NCBI GenBank assembly: GCA_012840855.1
Contig: DUVX01000033.1
Location: 1 to 59,395 of the forward strand
Origin: Bacillota bacterium
GTDB lineage: Bacteria; Bacillota; Dethiobacteria; DTU022
Reading direction: 5' to 3'
DNA: 59,395 nt
Shown piece by piece: positions 42,169 through 50,657 of this stretch; the stretch's first letter is position 1; every line of letters begins with the position of its first letter. Made by a program: the position numbers and the translations under genes. The notes under the pieces were generated by a model. That model made no database searches, was not told where the DNA came from, and saw nothing but the letters and a program-made list of their open reading frames with translations.

Positions 42169-43068
42169 TTGAATCCAAAAGAAGAGCTGGGCCGGCTCCT
42201 GCAAGCCGGCGTCAGGGAGAATGAACCGATGGCATTACATACCTCCTGGCAGGTGGGGGGGGCGGCCGATTATTACCTTTTACCTGCCGACGAGACTGAG
42301 CTGCAGGAGATCGTCCGCTACTGCAAGAGGGAAGGCCTGCCGCTTTTTGTTTTCGGTAACGGAACCAATCTTCTCGTCCGGGACGGCGGCATCAGGGGGC
42401 TGGTGGCCCAGATCGGCGCCCCCTTCAATTATATCTATCGCGAAGGTGAGTTGCTGCGCGCCGGAGCGGGCGTGTCGCTCACCTCCCTGGCGCGAAGGGC
42501 GGCGAAGGAGGGGCTGCAGGGCTGCGGTTTCGGCGCCGGCATCCCTGGCTCCCTGGGGGGCGCCCTGGTGATGAACGCCGGGGCTTTTGGCAGCTACATC
42601 GGCAGCCTGGTGGAGGAAGTACGGCTGGTCTGCCCTGACGGGGGAGCGATCTCACTGGGATCTGAAGAGCTAGTTTTCGGTTATCGCCGGAGCAACCTCG
42701 CCGGAAAAGGGATTATTGTGGAGGCCCTGCTGAGGTTGAAACAGGGGGAGCCCGCCGCATTGGCGGAAGAGGTGGAGAGCTATCTGGCCGAGAGGCGCCG
42801 GCGCCATCCTTCACAGCCCAGTGCCGGCAGCGTTTTCCGCAACCCTCCGGGGCGGCCGGCGGGGGGACTCATCGAGGAGGCCGGCGGCAAAGGGCTCTCT
42901 GTCGGCCCGGCGCAGGTTTCGGAAAAACACGCCAATTTTATCGTCAACAGCGGCGGGGCGACGGCCGCGGATATAGAAGAGCTGATCGGGGTGGTCCGGC
43001 GGCGGGTCAAAGATAGATTTGCCGTGGAGCTGCAGACGGAGGTTCGGATTATCGGCGAAAAGAGATAA
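42169..43068 (+). CDS. murB: UDP-N-acetylenolpyruvoylglucosamine reductase
   Basis: A 299-aa FAD enzyme (type II, lacking the extra loop). It has NGTNLLVRDGGIRGLV, GAGIPGSLGGALVMNAGAFGSYI, the catalytic serine in PSAGSVFRNPPG and the GGLIEEAGGKG end. It reduces the enolpyruvyl ether made by MurA to UDP-MurNAc. The TTG start follows TTGGAGGGC. Confidence 0.94.
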   Translation: MNPKEELGRLLQAGVRENEPMALHTSWQVGGAADYYLLPADETELQEIVRYCKREGLPLFVFGNGTNLLVRDGGIRGLVAQIGAPFNYIYREGELLRAGAGVSLTSLARRAAKEGLQGCGFGAGIPGSLGGALVMNAGAFGSYIGSLVEEVRLVCPDGGAISLGSEELVFGYRRSNLAGKGIIVEALLRLKQGEPAALAEEVESYLAERRRRHPSQPSAGSVFRNPPGRPAGGLIEEAGGKGLSVGPAQVSEKHANFIVNSGGATAADIEELIGVVRRRVKDRFAVELQTEVRIIGEKR

Positions 43069-43088
43069 ATTTATGGGAGTGGAGCAGT

Positions 43089-44372
43089 GTGGCGAAATAT
43101 CTGGTTCAGGGGGGCCTCCCTCTTGCTGGAACAACAGGAGTGCACGGCGCCAAAAATTCAATCTTACCCGTTCTGGCCGGCTCCCTGCTCAATCAGAGCA
43201 CAGAGGAGATCCGCCTAAAGAGGGTGCCGATGCTCGGCGACGTCCGGGCGATGGTCTCTATCCTCACCCGTCTGGGGGCGCGGGTCGGCTATGACGGTTC
43301 AGATCTGCTGATCAATACCGCCGATCTGAACTGCTATCATGTTCCCGATATACTGATGCGGGAGATGCGCTCCAGTATATTCTTGATGGGGCCGCTGCTG
43401 GGCCGGCTGGGCCGGGTGCAGATCTGTTACCCCGGCGGCTGCGCCATCGGGGATCGCCCCATCAACCTGCATCTGGAAGGGCTGGGGAAGCTGGGGGCAA
43501 CCGTTAAGGAGAAAGACGGCTACATCGAAGCGCGGGGACGGCTCCGCGGCGGGGAGGTGGGCCTGACCTATCCCAGCGTGGGGGCCACGGAGAACCTGAT
43601 GCTTGCAGCGGTGAGCGCCCGCGGCGATACGGTGATCTACAATGCCGCTTGCGAACCGGAGATCGTCGATCTGCAGAATTTTTTGAATACCATTGGGGCC
43701 AACATCAGCGGTGCCGGTACCCCGAGGATCAGGATCAGGGGGGGCTGCGATCTGCACGGCGGCACCTACCGCGTTTTTCCCGATCGCATCGTCACCGGCA
43801 CCCTTCTTCTCGCCGGGGTGATTACCCGGGGCTCCATCACCGTGACAGGGGTTATCCCGGAGCACCTTACCGCCCTGCTCGAGCTGCTCAGGGAGGCCGG
43901 TGTAACAGTAGAAGTGAACGGAAACGCCATTACAGTGGAGGCGGCGGGCCCTTTGAAGGCCATCCCCCGGGTCGTGACCGGCCCGTACCCGGGCTTTCCC
44001 ACCGATCTGCAGCCCCAGTTTCTGGCTTGCCTGGCCCTGGCGCAGGGAGAGAGCAACGTTGTAGAGCGTGTATTCGAGAGCCGTTTTCATCATATTCCCG
44101 AGCTGTGCAAGATGGGGGCGCAAATCGAGCTTTCCGGACCGCAGGCCCGGCTGCGGGGAGTCGATCGTTTCAAGGGCGCCGTGGTCAGGGCTACCGATCT
44201 GAGGGCCGGCGCCGCTTTAGTTATGGCCGCCTTAGCTGCTGCCGGAAACAGCGAGATCCTGGAAGTAAAGCATATCGAACGCGGTTACGATCAGCTGCCG
44301 GAGACATTTGCGGCGTTGGGGGCGCGGATAACCAGGGAAGAGGGTGCGCGCCGGGAGCTTTCGCTCCGATGA
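43089..44372 (+). CDS. murA: UDP-N-acetylglucosamine 1-carboxyvinyltransferase
   Basis: A 427-aa EPSP-synthase-fold enzyme for the first committed step of wall synthesis. KNSILPVLAGSLL near the N-terminus and PGGCAIGDRPINLHLEGL, with the catalytic Cys that fosfomycin attacks, are clear, as is YPGFPTDLQPQFLA. Presence of Cys, not Asp, predicts fosfomycin sensitivity. The GTG start is 20 bases after murB; the stop overlaps ftsQ (ATGA). Confidence 0.95.
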   Translation: MAKYLVQGGLPLAGTTGVHGAKNSILPVLAGSLLNQSTEEIRLKRVPMLGDVRAMVSILTRLGARVGYDGSDLLINTADLNCYHVPDILMREMRSSIFLMGPLLGRLGRVQICYPGGCAIGDRPINLHLEGLGKLGATVKEKDGYIEARGRLRGGEVGLTYPSVGATENLMLAAVSARGDTVIYNAACEPEIVDLQNFLNTIGANISGAGTPRIRIRGGCDLHGGTYRVFPDRIVTGTLLLAGVITRGSITVTGVIPEHLTALLELLREAGVTVEVNGNAITVEAAGPLKAIPRVVTGPYPGFPTDLQPQFLACLALAQGESNVVERVFESRFHHIPELCKMGAQIELSGPQARLRGVDRFKGAVVRATDLRAGAALVMAALAAAGNSEILEVKHIERGYDQLPETFAALGARITREEGARRELSLR

Positions 44373-45160
44373 GGGGCCGGCGAAAGCAAGACGGGCCGCT
44401 CAGGCTGGTGCGTTCACCCGCGCCAAAAAAGCGTCGCCGGCTGAAGGGGAGGCCCCTGCTTTTTTTGCTGTTTCTGTTGCTGCTTTTGGGTACGGGCCTG
44501 CTCCTTTCCCGGGGGTTTGATCTTCTTTGCCGGGTGGAGCAGATCAGAGTTACCGGTGTGGCCCGGCTCGATGAAGCGGCGATCGTCAACCGCTGCGGGG
44601 TCAAAAAAGGGACAAGCCTGCTCCTGCTCAGCACCCGCAAAGTTGAACAGAGAGTCGCCGGGTTGCTGGAGATCTGCTCCGTGGCGGTAAGCAGAGAATT
44701 TCCGAATACCCTGGCGATCGCGGTGCAGGAGCGGGTGGCGGTGGCCACGTTGCTGGCCGGAAACTGTTTCTGGTTGCTTGATGGAGAGGGCGTCGTCTTT
44801 GCCGAGCAGGTCTACCCCGCCGGGGGCCTGCCGGTGATCACCGGTGTGGCGGCGGATGAGATTATACTTGGGGAGCCCCTGGCGAGCGAGCTGAAGCACG
44901 AAGCCCTGCTTCCTTTTTTGGAATCGCTTTCCGGGACCCTGGCGATCGAGGTGGCGGAATTGAACCTTGCGGATCCGGGGGATCTGATCCTTTATACCGT
45001 GGACAGGCGCAAAGTCCTACTGGGGGGCAGGGAAAAGATGGCGCAAAAACTAGATCTTCTTCAGGAGGCGCTCGCCCGCCTGCCGGGCAATGGCACGGGG
45101 CGGTGCCTCGATCTGCGGGCCGGGGATCGCCTGGTGATGGTAATCGAAAAAGAGAGATAA
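44369..45160 (+). CDS. ftsQ: Cell division protein FtsQ/DivIB
   Basis: A 263-aa single-pass protein: a basic cytoplasmic head (PKKRRRLKGR), a membrane helix (PLLFLLFLLLLLGTGLLL), then the extracellular POTRA domain (VEQIRVTGVARLDEAAIVNRCG) and the FtsQ beta domain with CSVAVSREFPNTLAIAVQERVAVA. It acts with FtsL and DivIC in divisome activation. The ATG overlaps the murA stop. An apparent longer frame starting at 43649 is only the shadow frame of murA. Confidence 0.9.
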   Translation: MRGRRKQDGPLRLVRSPAPKKRRRLKGRPLLFLLFLLLLLGTGLLLSRGFDLLCRVEQIRVTGVARLDEAAIVNRCGVKKGTSLLLLSTRKVEQRVAGLLEICSVAVSREFPNTLAIAVQERVAVATLLAGNCFWLLDGEGVVFAEQVYPAGGLPVITGVAADEIILGEPLASELKHEALLPFLESLSGTLAIEVAELNLADPGDLILYTVDRRKVLLGGREKMAQKLDLLQEALARLPGNGTGRCLDLRAGDRLVMVIEKER

Positions 45161-45233
45161 ATTTGCCTGGAATTGTGAAGGGGAATATTTAGGTAATGTT
45201 GAATTGATCTGGGAAGGGTAAAGGGGTGTAGAT

Positions 45234-46466
45234 ATGGCTCGTAAAAATAATCTTGTTGGCATCGATGTGGGAACGACTCAGGTAAGGGTTATTGTAGGAG
45301 AACCCCGCCCGGACGGCACTATCAGTATCATCGGTCTCGGGCTAAGTCCTACCGAAGGGATGCGAAAAGGGGCAATCATCGATCTGGAACTTACGGTGGA
45401 GGCGATCGCCGCGGCTGCTGCAGAAGCAGAAAGGATGTGCGGTTTCAAGATCGACTCCGCTTACGTGGGGTTGCAGGGGCTGAACACGGAGCTGGTCAAC
45501 AACCGCAGCGTTGTTGCAGTCCAATCCGATGATCGCGAGATCGGGGCTGAAGATCTGGAGAGGGTGATCCAGGCGGCCCGGGTTATCGCTTTGCCCCTCG
45601 ATCGAGAGATCGTCAAGGTTATCCCCCGGGAATTTATCGTGGACGGCTACGACGGAATCCGCGATCCCGTGGGTATGCTCGGGGTGCGCCTGGAGATCGA
45701 CGCCCTCATCGTCACTAGCCCGATCACCTCTTTGCGCAACCTGATGCGCTGTGTCAACCGCGCCGGGATCAATGTGGAAGGGATGGTTCTCCTCTCCCTG
45801 GCTGGCTCCGAGGTGGCCCTCTCGAGCGATGAAAAGGAGCTCGGTGTCTTTTTTGTCGATATCGGCGGGGGTACCACAGAGCTGGCTTTCTTTCAACAGG
45901 GGAAACTGAACCGTCTGTCTGCCGTCCCCATCGGGGGCGCGCATATCACCAATGATCTGGCTCTCGGGTTGAGGACAAGCTTTACCGCAGCCGAGAATAT
46001 TAAGATAGAGTACGGCAGCGCCTTTGCCACGCTGGCCTCCGATGAAACCGACATCGGGATCAGCAGCGTGGGTAGCCGGGAGCAGCGGCAGGTTTCGGCT
46101 AAGGAGGTCAGCCGCTATATGGAGCCGCGGGTGCGAGAGCTGCTGCAGATCATCCGCGAAGAGATGAACAGGATGGGCTGGCCTGAGCTGCCCCCGGCCG
46201 GCGTGGTCTTCAGCGGCGGTGTTTCTCAGATGAAGGGGCTGCTTGAACTGGCTTCGCTGGTCTATGAGAGCGACCGGGTGCGCTGCGCCGAGCACGATTT
46301 TGTCGGTATCCAGAACCCCATCTATACGAATGCGGCAGGGCTGCTTTACTATGTTAACCGGCAGCAGCTTCTTTTTTATCGCCAGGAACGAAGCGAGGGC
46401 ACATTCCGAAAAAAAACGGGCCTGTGGCAGCGTATAAAAGATTGGTTTTTTGAAATTGTGGAGTAG
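45234..46466 (+). CDS. ftsA: Cell division protein FtsA
   Basis: A 410-aa actin-fold ATPase that tethers FtsZ to the membrane. It has VGIDVGTTQVRVIVG at the N-terminus, FVDIGGGTTELAFF, GGAHITNDLALGL and VVFSGGVSQMKGL. The C-terminus KKTGLWQRIKDWFFEIVE forms the amphipathic membrane-targeting helix. The ATG follows AAAGGGGTG. Since sepF is missing from its usual place, FtsA may be the main FtsZ anchor here. Confidence 0.95.
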   Translation: MARKNNLVGIDVGTTQVRVIVGEPRPDGTISIIGLGLSPTEGMRKGAIIDLELTVEAIAAAAAEAERMCGFKIDSAYVGLQGLNTELVNNRSVVAVQSDDREIGAEDLERVIQAARVIALPLDREIVKVIPREFIVDGYDGIRDPVGMLGVRLEIDALIVTSPITSLRNLMRCVNRAGINVEGMVLLSLAGSEVALSSDEKELGVFFVDIGGGTTELAFFQQGKLNRLSAVPIGGAHITNDLALGLRTSFTAAENIKIEYGSAFATLASDETDIGISSVGSREQRQVSAKEVSRYMEPRVRELLQIIREEMNRMGWPELPPAGVVFSGGVSQMKGLLELASLVYESDRVRCAEHDFVGIQNPIYTNAAGLLYYVNRQQLLFYRQERSEGTFRKKTGLWQRIKDWFFEIVE

Positions 46467-46493
46467 GATCTTCTTAAGGGGGTGTTCGAGAAA

Positions 46494-47585
46494 ATGATCG
46501 AATTTGAAAATGAAAGGCCCCAGTTTACTTCGATCAAGGTCGTTGGTATCGGCGGCGGTGGAAACAACGCCGTCAACCGGATGATCAGCGCCGGTTTAAA
46601 GGGCGTCGATTTTATCACTGTCAACACTGATGCTCAGGCGCTACATCTGGTGCAGTCGCCGGTGAAGTTGCAGATCGGGGAGAAACTGACAAAGGGGCTG
46701 GGTGCGGGAGCCAACCCGGAGATCGGCCGCCAAGCCGCCGAGGAAAGCCGGGAGCTAATCGAGGAAAATCTGCGCGGGTCGGATATGATCTTTCTGACCG
46801 CCGGGATGGGCGGCGGTACCGGTACCGGGGCCACCCCGGTGCTCGCCGAAGTGGCCCGGGAGCTGGATGCTTCGCCGCTGAAGCGGCCCCTCATCGTGGG
46901 CGTGGTGACGAAACCGTTTAGCTTCGAGGGGCGGAAGCGGCAGCAGCAGGCCGAGGAGGGGATCGCCCGCCTGAAGGAGAAGGTCGATACGCTTATCACC
47001 ATCCCAAATGATCGCCTTTTTCAGGTTATCGACAAGAAAACCCCGATCCTGGAAGCCTTCCGGGTGGCCGACGATGTGCTGCGGCAGGCGGTTCAGAGCA
47101 TCTCCGATCTCATCGCCGTTCCCGGCCTGATCAACCTTGACTTTGCCGATATCCGCACGGTTATGTCCGAGACGGGCCCGGCGTTGATGGGTGTGGGCGA
47201 GGGCAGCGGTGACGACCGCACCGCCAAGGCGGCCCGGGCGGCTACGAGCAGCCCTTTGCTGGAAACATCCATTGACGGCGCCACCGGTTTGCTGATCAAT
47301 GTCACCGGAGGGACCGATCTGGGCCTCTTTGAAGTCCAGGAAGCGGCCGATATCGCCGGTGAGGCCATCGATCCCGATGCCGTCGTTATTTTCGGGGCCA
47401 CCATCGATCAGAAGCTGCAAGATAGGGTGCGGGTGACGGTGATCGCCACCGGCTTCAAGGGCAAACAGCGCTCCCAGCAGCAGAGGCTGCCGGAGATAAA
47501 TTACAGCGACTACGCTCACAGCGAAGAGATTGACCGCCCGGCCTGGTCGCGGTTTCAAGAGAGGGAGAAGATCGCGGAAAGCTAG
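46494..47585 (+). CDS. ftsZ: Cell division protein FtsZ
   Basis: A 363-aa tubulin-like GTPase forming the Z ring. It has [23 protein letters not shown], the GTP signature [16 protein letters not shown], and [11 protein letters not shown] in the T7 loop. A short linker ends with a conserved-type tail [10 protein letters not shown], the docking site for FtsA and other partners. AAGGGGGTG (46475-46483) stands 10 bases before the ATG at 46494; the GTG at 46482 overlaps the ribosome site and is unlikely. A strong terminator follows. Confidence 0.95.
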   Translation: MIEFENERPQFTSIKVVGIGGGGNNAVNRMISAGLKGVDFITVNTDAQALHLVQSPVKLQIGEKLTKGLGAGANPEIGRQAAEESRELIEENLRGSDMIFLTAGMGGGTGTGATPVLAEVARELDASPLKRPLIVGVVTKPFSFEGRKRQQQAEEGIARLKEKVDTLITIPNDRLFQVIDKKTPILEAFRVADDVLRQAVQSISDLIAVPGLINLDFADIRTVMSETGPALMGVGEGSGDDRTAKAARAATSSPLLETSIDGATGLLINVTGGTDLGLFEVQEAADIAGEAIDPDAVVIFGATIDQKLQDRVRVTVIATGFKGKQRSQQQRLPEINYSDYAHSEEIDRPAWSRFQEREKIAES

Positions 47586-47614
47586 GGATTTCTTTAAAAT
47601 CCGGACTGCGCATG

Positions 47615-47643
47615 ATTCCCCGCCTGAGGCGGGGAATTTTTTT
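47615..47643 (+). terminator. Terminator of the dcw operon after ftsZ
   Basis: ATTCCCCGCC (47615-47624) and GGCGGGGAAT (47628-47637) form a perfect 10-bp stem with a TGA loop, followed by a run of T. It separates the division genes from the sporulation unit. Confidence 0.9.
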
Positions 47644-47675
47644 GTCACTATTTCCTCGCAGCGCGGCGCCAAAGT

Positions 47676-47709
47676 GTGACAGACTTTTGCAGCGCCGGGG
47701 ATCTACAAT
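47676..47709 (+). promoter_or_regulatory. Likely Spo0A-type promoter for spoIIGA with 22-bp spacing
   Basis: GTGACA (47676-47681) and TACAAT (47704-47709) are separated by 22 bp. The Bacillus spoIIG promoter is known for this unusual 22-bp spacer, used by sigma-A polymerase only with phosphorylated Spo0A. TGTCAC words related to the 0A box (core TGTCGAA) occur at 47643-47648 and, on the minus strand, at 47676-47681. The -10 is 66 bp before spoIIGA. The match is by eye and the 0A boxes are imperfect. Confidence 0.45.
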
Positions 47710-47775
47710 AGGGCATATCCATAATCGCGGGCTCATATATATTTACAGAACAAGCCCCCGCGGGCGGGGTGAAAA

Positions 47776-48648
47776 ATGTATCTTGATCTTCTTTTTTCTA
47801 TTAGTGTGCTGGTGCATTACTCCCTTTTGCTGCTAACGGCAAAATTTTTTCATCGCCAGAGCAGCAGCGGGCGCCTGCTGATGGGGGCCTCCCTGGGAGC
47901 CTTCGCCGTCCTGCTCCTGCCGCTGCCGCTTTCTAAAGTGGCGGCGGTGGTCCTAATCCTGGTGCTGCCCCTGCTGATGGTCCTGGTGGCCTTCTGGCCG
48001 CTGCGGCTGCGGGAGGCGATCTATTCCTGGGGCGCCTTCTTTCTCTTTTCCTTCATGCTGGCCGGCGCGCTTACGGCGCTGCTCAACCTTGAACGGTTCC
48101 GCCGCCTCTTCTCCACGGCGGCGGGGAGCCTGGTTCTCTGCGGCTCCTGCGCCGCTCTTTACCTGCTCTTTTCCCTGCTACGGCCGCTGTCGGAAGAGAA
48201 GGGGTGGCAGAGGCTCTGGAGCGTAGAACTGCAGGTGGCCTGGCGGGGAAGAGAAAAAAGGGTGCCGGCGTACCTCGATACGGGAAACCGGTTGCGCGAT
48301 CCCTTCTCCAGCCTGCCGGTGATCGTCATCGATTACCGCTGCCTTGAAGAGATGCTGCCGCCGGCGCTCTACCGGGTTCTGGCCGATGAGGGGGAGCAGT
48401 CCTGGCGCGCCCTGGAGCAGCTTCCCGATCCGGGGCTGGCGCGCTCTTTTACCCTGATCCCCTGTTATGGAGTGGGCCGTGGGGAGAAACTCCTGCTCGG
48501 CCTCAAGCCCGATGATGTCATTTTGTACGAGGGGGGACAGAGCCGTTCCCTGGGATCAAAAGTTTATCTCGGATTAACCCGGCGCGGTTTTGGACCGGCG
48601 GCTGATTACCGGGCCCTGTTGCCGCCGGATCTGCTCCATGCCGGGTAG
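47776..48648 (+). CDS. spoIIGA: Sigma-E processing peptidase SpoIIGA
   Basis: A 290-aa membrane aspartic protease that removes the pro-peptide of sigma-E after asymmetric division. Five hydrophobic segments fill the first 145 residues. The soluble C-terminal domain holds AYLDTGNRLRDPFSSLPV, with the catalytic Asp in DTGN, and a second loop LLLGLKPDDVIL. The ATG follows GCGGGGTG. It is followed 26 bases later by its substrate gene sigE, the standard pairing. Confidence 0.92.
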   Translation: MYLDLLFSISVLVHYSLLLLTAKFFHRQSSSGRLLMGASLGAFAVLLLPLPLSKVAAVVLILVLPLLMVLVAFWPLRLREAIYSWGAFFLFSFMLAGALTALLNLERFRRLFSTAAGSLVLCGSCAALYLLFSLLRPLSEEKGWQRLWSVELQVAWRGREKRVPAYLDTGNRLRDPFSSLPVIVIDYRCLEEMLPPALYRVLADEGEQSWRALEQLPDPGLARSFTLIPCYGVGRGEKLLLGLKPDDVILYEGGQSRSLGSKVYLGLTRRGFGPAADYRALLPPDLLHAG

Positions 48649-48674
48649 CCCGGTAAGAAAAGGGGTGGTCTATT

Positions 48675-49406
48675 TTGGATAAAGGGAGATTGCTGGAGCT
48701 TAAAATCAAATTGATCCTGTTGCGATTGAGGCGTTTTTTCGGTCTGGCGTACCTCGACTATCTTTACTATGTGAGCAGCAGCGAAGCGCTGCCGCCGCCG
48801 CTGAGCCTCGAAGAAGAGGGTTACCTGCTGGAAAAGCTGAAAAAAGGGGATCGGAATGTCTGCACCGTCCTCATCGAACGAAACCTGCGGCTCGTCGTCT
48901 ATATCGCTCGGAAGTTCGAAAATACGGGTATCAGCATCGATGATCTTGTCTCTATCGGGACAATCGGCCTGATCAAGGCGGTTAACACCTTTGATCCTCA
49001 CAAGAATATCAAGCTGGCAACCTACGCCTCCAAGTGCATCGAGAATGAGATCCTTATGTTCTTGAGGCGCAATAACCGGGTGCGCAGTGAGATCTCCTTC
49101 GACGAACCTCTCAATGTGGATTGGGACGGCAACGAACTTCTTCTTTCCGATGTTCTTGGCACCGAGGGCGATCTGGTACTGAAGAATATCGAAAAAGAGG
49201 TGGAGCGCAAGCTGCTCTACCTGGCCATGGATAAGTTGAGCAGCCGGGAACGCCGGATCATGGAGCTGCGCTTCGGCCTGACGAACGGCGTGGAGAAGAC
49301 GCAGAAAGAAGTGGCCGAATTACTGGGGATCTCGCAGTCCTATATCTCCAGGCTGGAGAAGCGGATCATCAAGCGCCTGCAGCGAGAAATCCGGAAGATG
49401 GAATAG
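48675..49406 (+). CDS. sigE: Sporulation sigma factor SigE (pro-form)
   Basis: A 243-aa mother-cell sigma factor. The first ~30 residues ([29 protein letters not shown]) are the hydrophobic/basic pro-sequence removed by SpoIIGA near [11 protein letters not shown]. Region 2 has [36 protein letters not shown] and [16 protein letters not shown]. Region 4 ends with [18 protein letters not shown]. The TTG start follows AAAAGGGGTGG. It turns on early mother-cell genes such as spoIIP. Confidence 0.95.
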   Translation: MDKGRLLELKIKLILLRLRRFFGLAYLDYLYYVSSSEALPPPLSLEEEGYLLEKLKKGDRNVCTVLIERNLRLVVYIARKFENTGISIDDLVSIGTIGLIKAVNTFDPHKNIKLATYASKCIENEILMFLRRNNRVRSEISFDEPLNVDWDGNELLLSDVLGTEGDLVLKNIEKEVERKLLYLAMDKLSSRERRIMELRFGLTNGVEKTQKEVAELLGISQSYISRLEKRIIKRLQREIRKME

Positions 49407-49424
49407 TCCGCAGAAGCCCCGGCA

Positions 49425-49455
49425 GTATAAAATGAGCCTCCTGGGAGATACTCTA
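49425..49455 (+). promoter_or_regulatory. Possible forespore (sigma-F/sigma-G) promoter before sigG
   Basis: GTATA (49425-49429) fits the -35 of forespore sigma factors (GYATA). Downstream, GGAGATACTC (49444-49453) fits most of the sigma-F -10 (GGnnAnAnTR), and TACTCTA (49449-49455) partly fits the sigma-G -10. Spacing is slightly off ideal for either. It lies between sigE and the TTG start of sigG, where Bacillus has such a promoter. Confidence 0.35.
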
Positions 49456-49488
49456 GTTATCTCTCAACAGCTGCAAGGGGCGAAAAAC

Positions 49489-50259
49489 TTGAACAAAGTG
49501 GAGATCTGTGGCGTTAATACGTCCAAGCTTCCTGTGTTGAAAAATAAGATCATGCGGCAGCTTTTTGTGTCGATGCAGCAGGGAGACGGCGGGGCCAGGG
49601 AGAAGCTGATCAGCAGCAACCTGCGCTTGGTTCTAAGCGTGATCCAGCGATTTAACAACCGTGGTGAATATGTTGACGATCTTTTTCAGGTGGGCTGTAT
49701 CGGCCTGATCAAGGCCATCGATAATTTTGATCTGGGGCAAAACGTCAAGTTTTCAACCTATGCTGTCCCCATGATCATCGGCGAGATCCGCAGATACCTG
49801 CGGGACAACAATCCTATCCGGGTGAGCCGTTCCCTGCGCGACATCGCCTACAAAGTGCTCCAGGTAAGGGATGTGCTGGCCAACAGGCTTTCCCGGGAGC
49901 CGTCGATCCGCGAAATCGCTGCCGAGCTAAAGATCGAACCGGAAGAGATCGTCAACGCCCTCGATGCTATCCAGGAGCCGGTCTCCCTCTTTGAGCCGAT
50001 CTACCATGACGGGGGAGATCCCATCTTTGTCATGGATCAGATCTGCGATGAGAAGAACAATGATCAGCGCTGGCTGGAGATCCTGGCGATTAAGGAAGCG
50101 ATGACCAGGCTCAGCGAGCGCGAGAAGATGATCCTGACGATGCGTTTCTACCGGGGCAAGACCCAGATGGAGGTGGCCGACGAGATCGGCATCTCCCAAG
50201 CCCAGGTCTCTCGTCTGGAGAAGGCCGCCCTGGGCCATCTGCGGAAGCATGTTCAGTAA
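49489..50259 (+). CDS. sigG: Sporulation sigma factor SigG
   Basis: A 256-aa late forespore sigma factor. The start NKVEICGVNTSKLPVLKN is the SigG-specific N-terminus. Region 2 has NLRLVLSVIQRFNNRGEYVDDLFQVGCIGLIKAIDNFD, and region 4 ends EIGISQAQVSRLEKAAL. A TTG at 49489 is chosen because AAGGGG stands nine bases before it and it gives the standard N-terminus. The ATG at 49432 would add 19 atypical residues and overlaps the putative promoter. Confidence 0.94.
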   Translation: MNKVEICGVNTSKLPVLKNKIMRQLFVSMQQGDGGAREKLISSNLRLVLSVIQRFNNRGEYVDDLFQVGCIGLIKAIDNFDLGQNVKFSTYAVPMIIGEIRRYLRDNNPIRVSRSLRDIAYKVLQVRDVLANRLSREPSIREIAAELKIEPEEIVNALDAIQEPVSLFEPIYHDGGDPIFVMDQICDEKNNDQRWLEILAIKEAMTRLSEREKMILTMRFYRGKTQMEVADEIGISQAQVSRLEKAALGHLRKHVQ

Positions 50260-50334
50260 GCAAGACTATTCGAATTGCCTCCCCGCCGCCATCAGTCTAT
50301 AATATAGAGAAAGATCTACCGGAGGGGAGATCCA

Positions 50335-50577
50335 TTGATCAGAATAAGCGAGTTGCGGGAACGCGAAGTAGTCAATGTTAATGACGGCCGCAGGCTGGGG
50401 GCGATCCGCGATCTGGAGCTCGATCTGGAGAAGGGGACAGTGAAGGCGATTATTGTGCCCGCCGCCGGCCGGATCTGGGGCAAACTTTCCCGCACCCAGA
50501 GCTATCTGATCCCCTGGGAAAAGATCGTCAAGATCGGCGTTGATACCATTCTCGTCGATCATCCTGTGGGCGACTAG
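50335..50577 (+). CDS. ylmC: YlmC/YmxH family sporulation protein (PRC-barrel)
   Basis: An 80-aa PRC-barrel-like protein: RISELREREVVNVNDGRRLG, DLELDLEKGTVKAIIVPA and YLIPWEKIVKIGVDTILVD. YlmC/YmxH proteins are found only in spore formers and are induced in sporulation; the molecular role is unknown. The TTG at 50335 follows GGAGGGGAG. Its place after sigG is the conserved one. Confidence 0.9.
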   Translation: MIRISELREREVVNVNDGRRLGAIRDLELDLEKGTVKAIIVPAAGRIWGKLSRTQSYLIPWEKIVKIGVDTILVDHPVGD

Positions 50578-50657
50578 GGGTTCACATTATCTGCGCAGAT
50601 ATGGGGGTTAAAGAGGCGGTGGATCCGCCTTTGGCTGGATTCGGGGGGGGAAGAGCG

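Noticed and set aside
43649-44368. N-terminal extension of ftsQ through murA
   Set aside because: It is the shadow frame of murA; the ATG at 44369 overlaps the murA stop and gives a normal FtsQ.
45342-47672. Long minus-strand frames opposite ftsA and ftsZ
   Set aside because: Shadows of two highly conserved genes; no protein features of their own.
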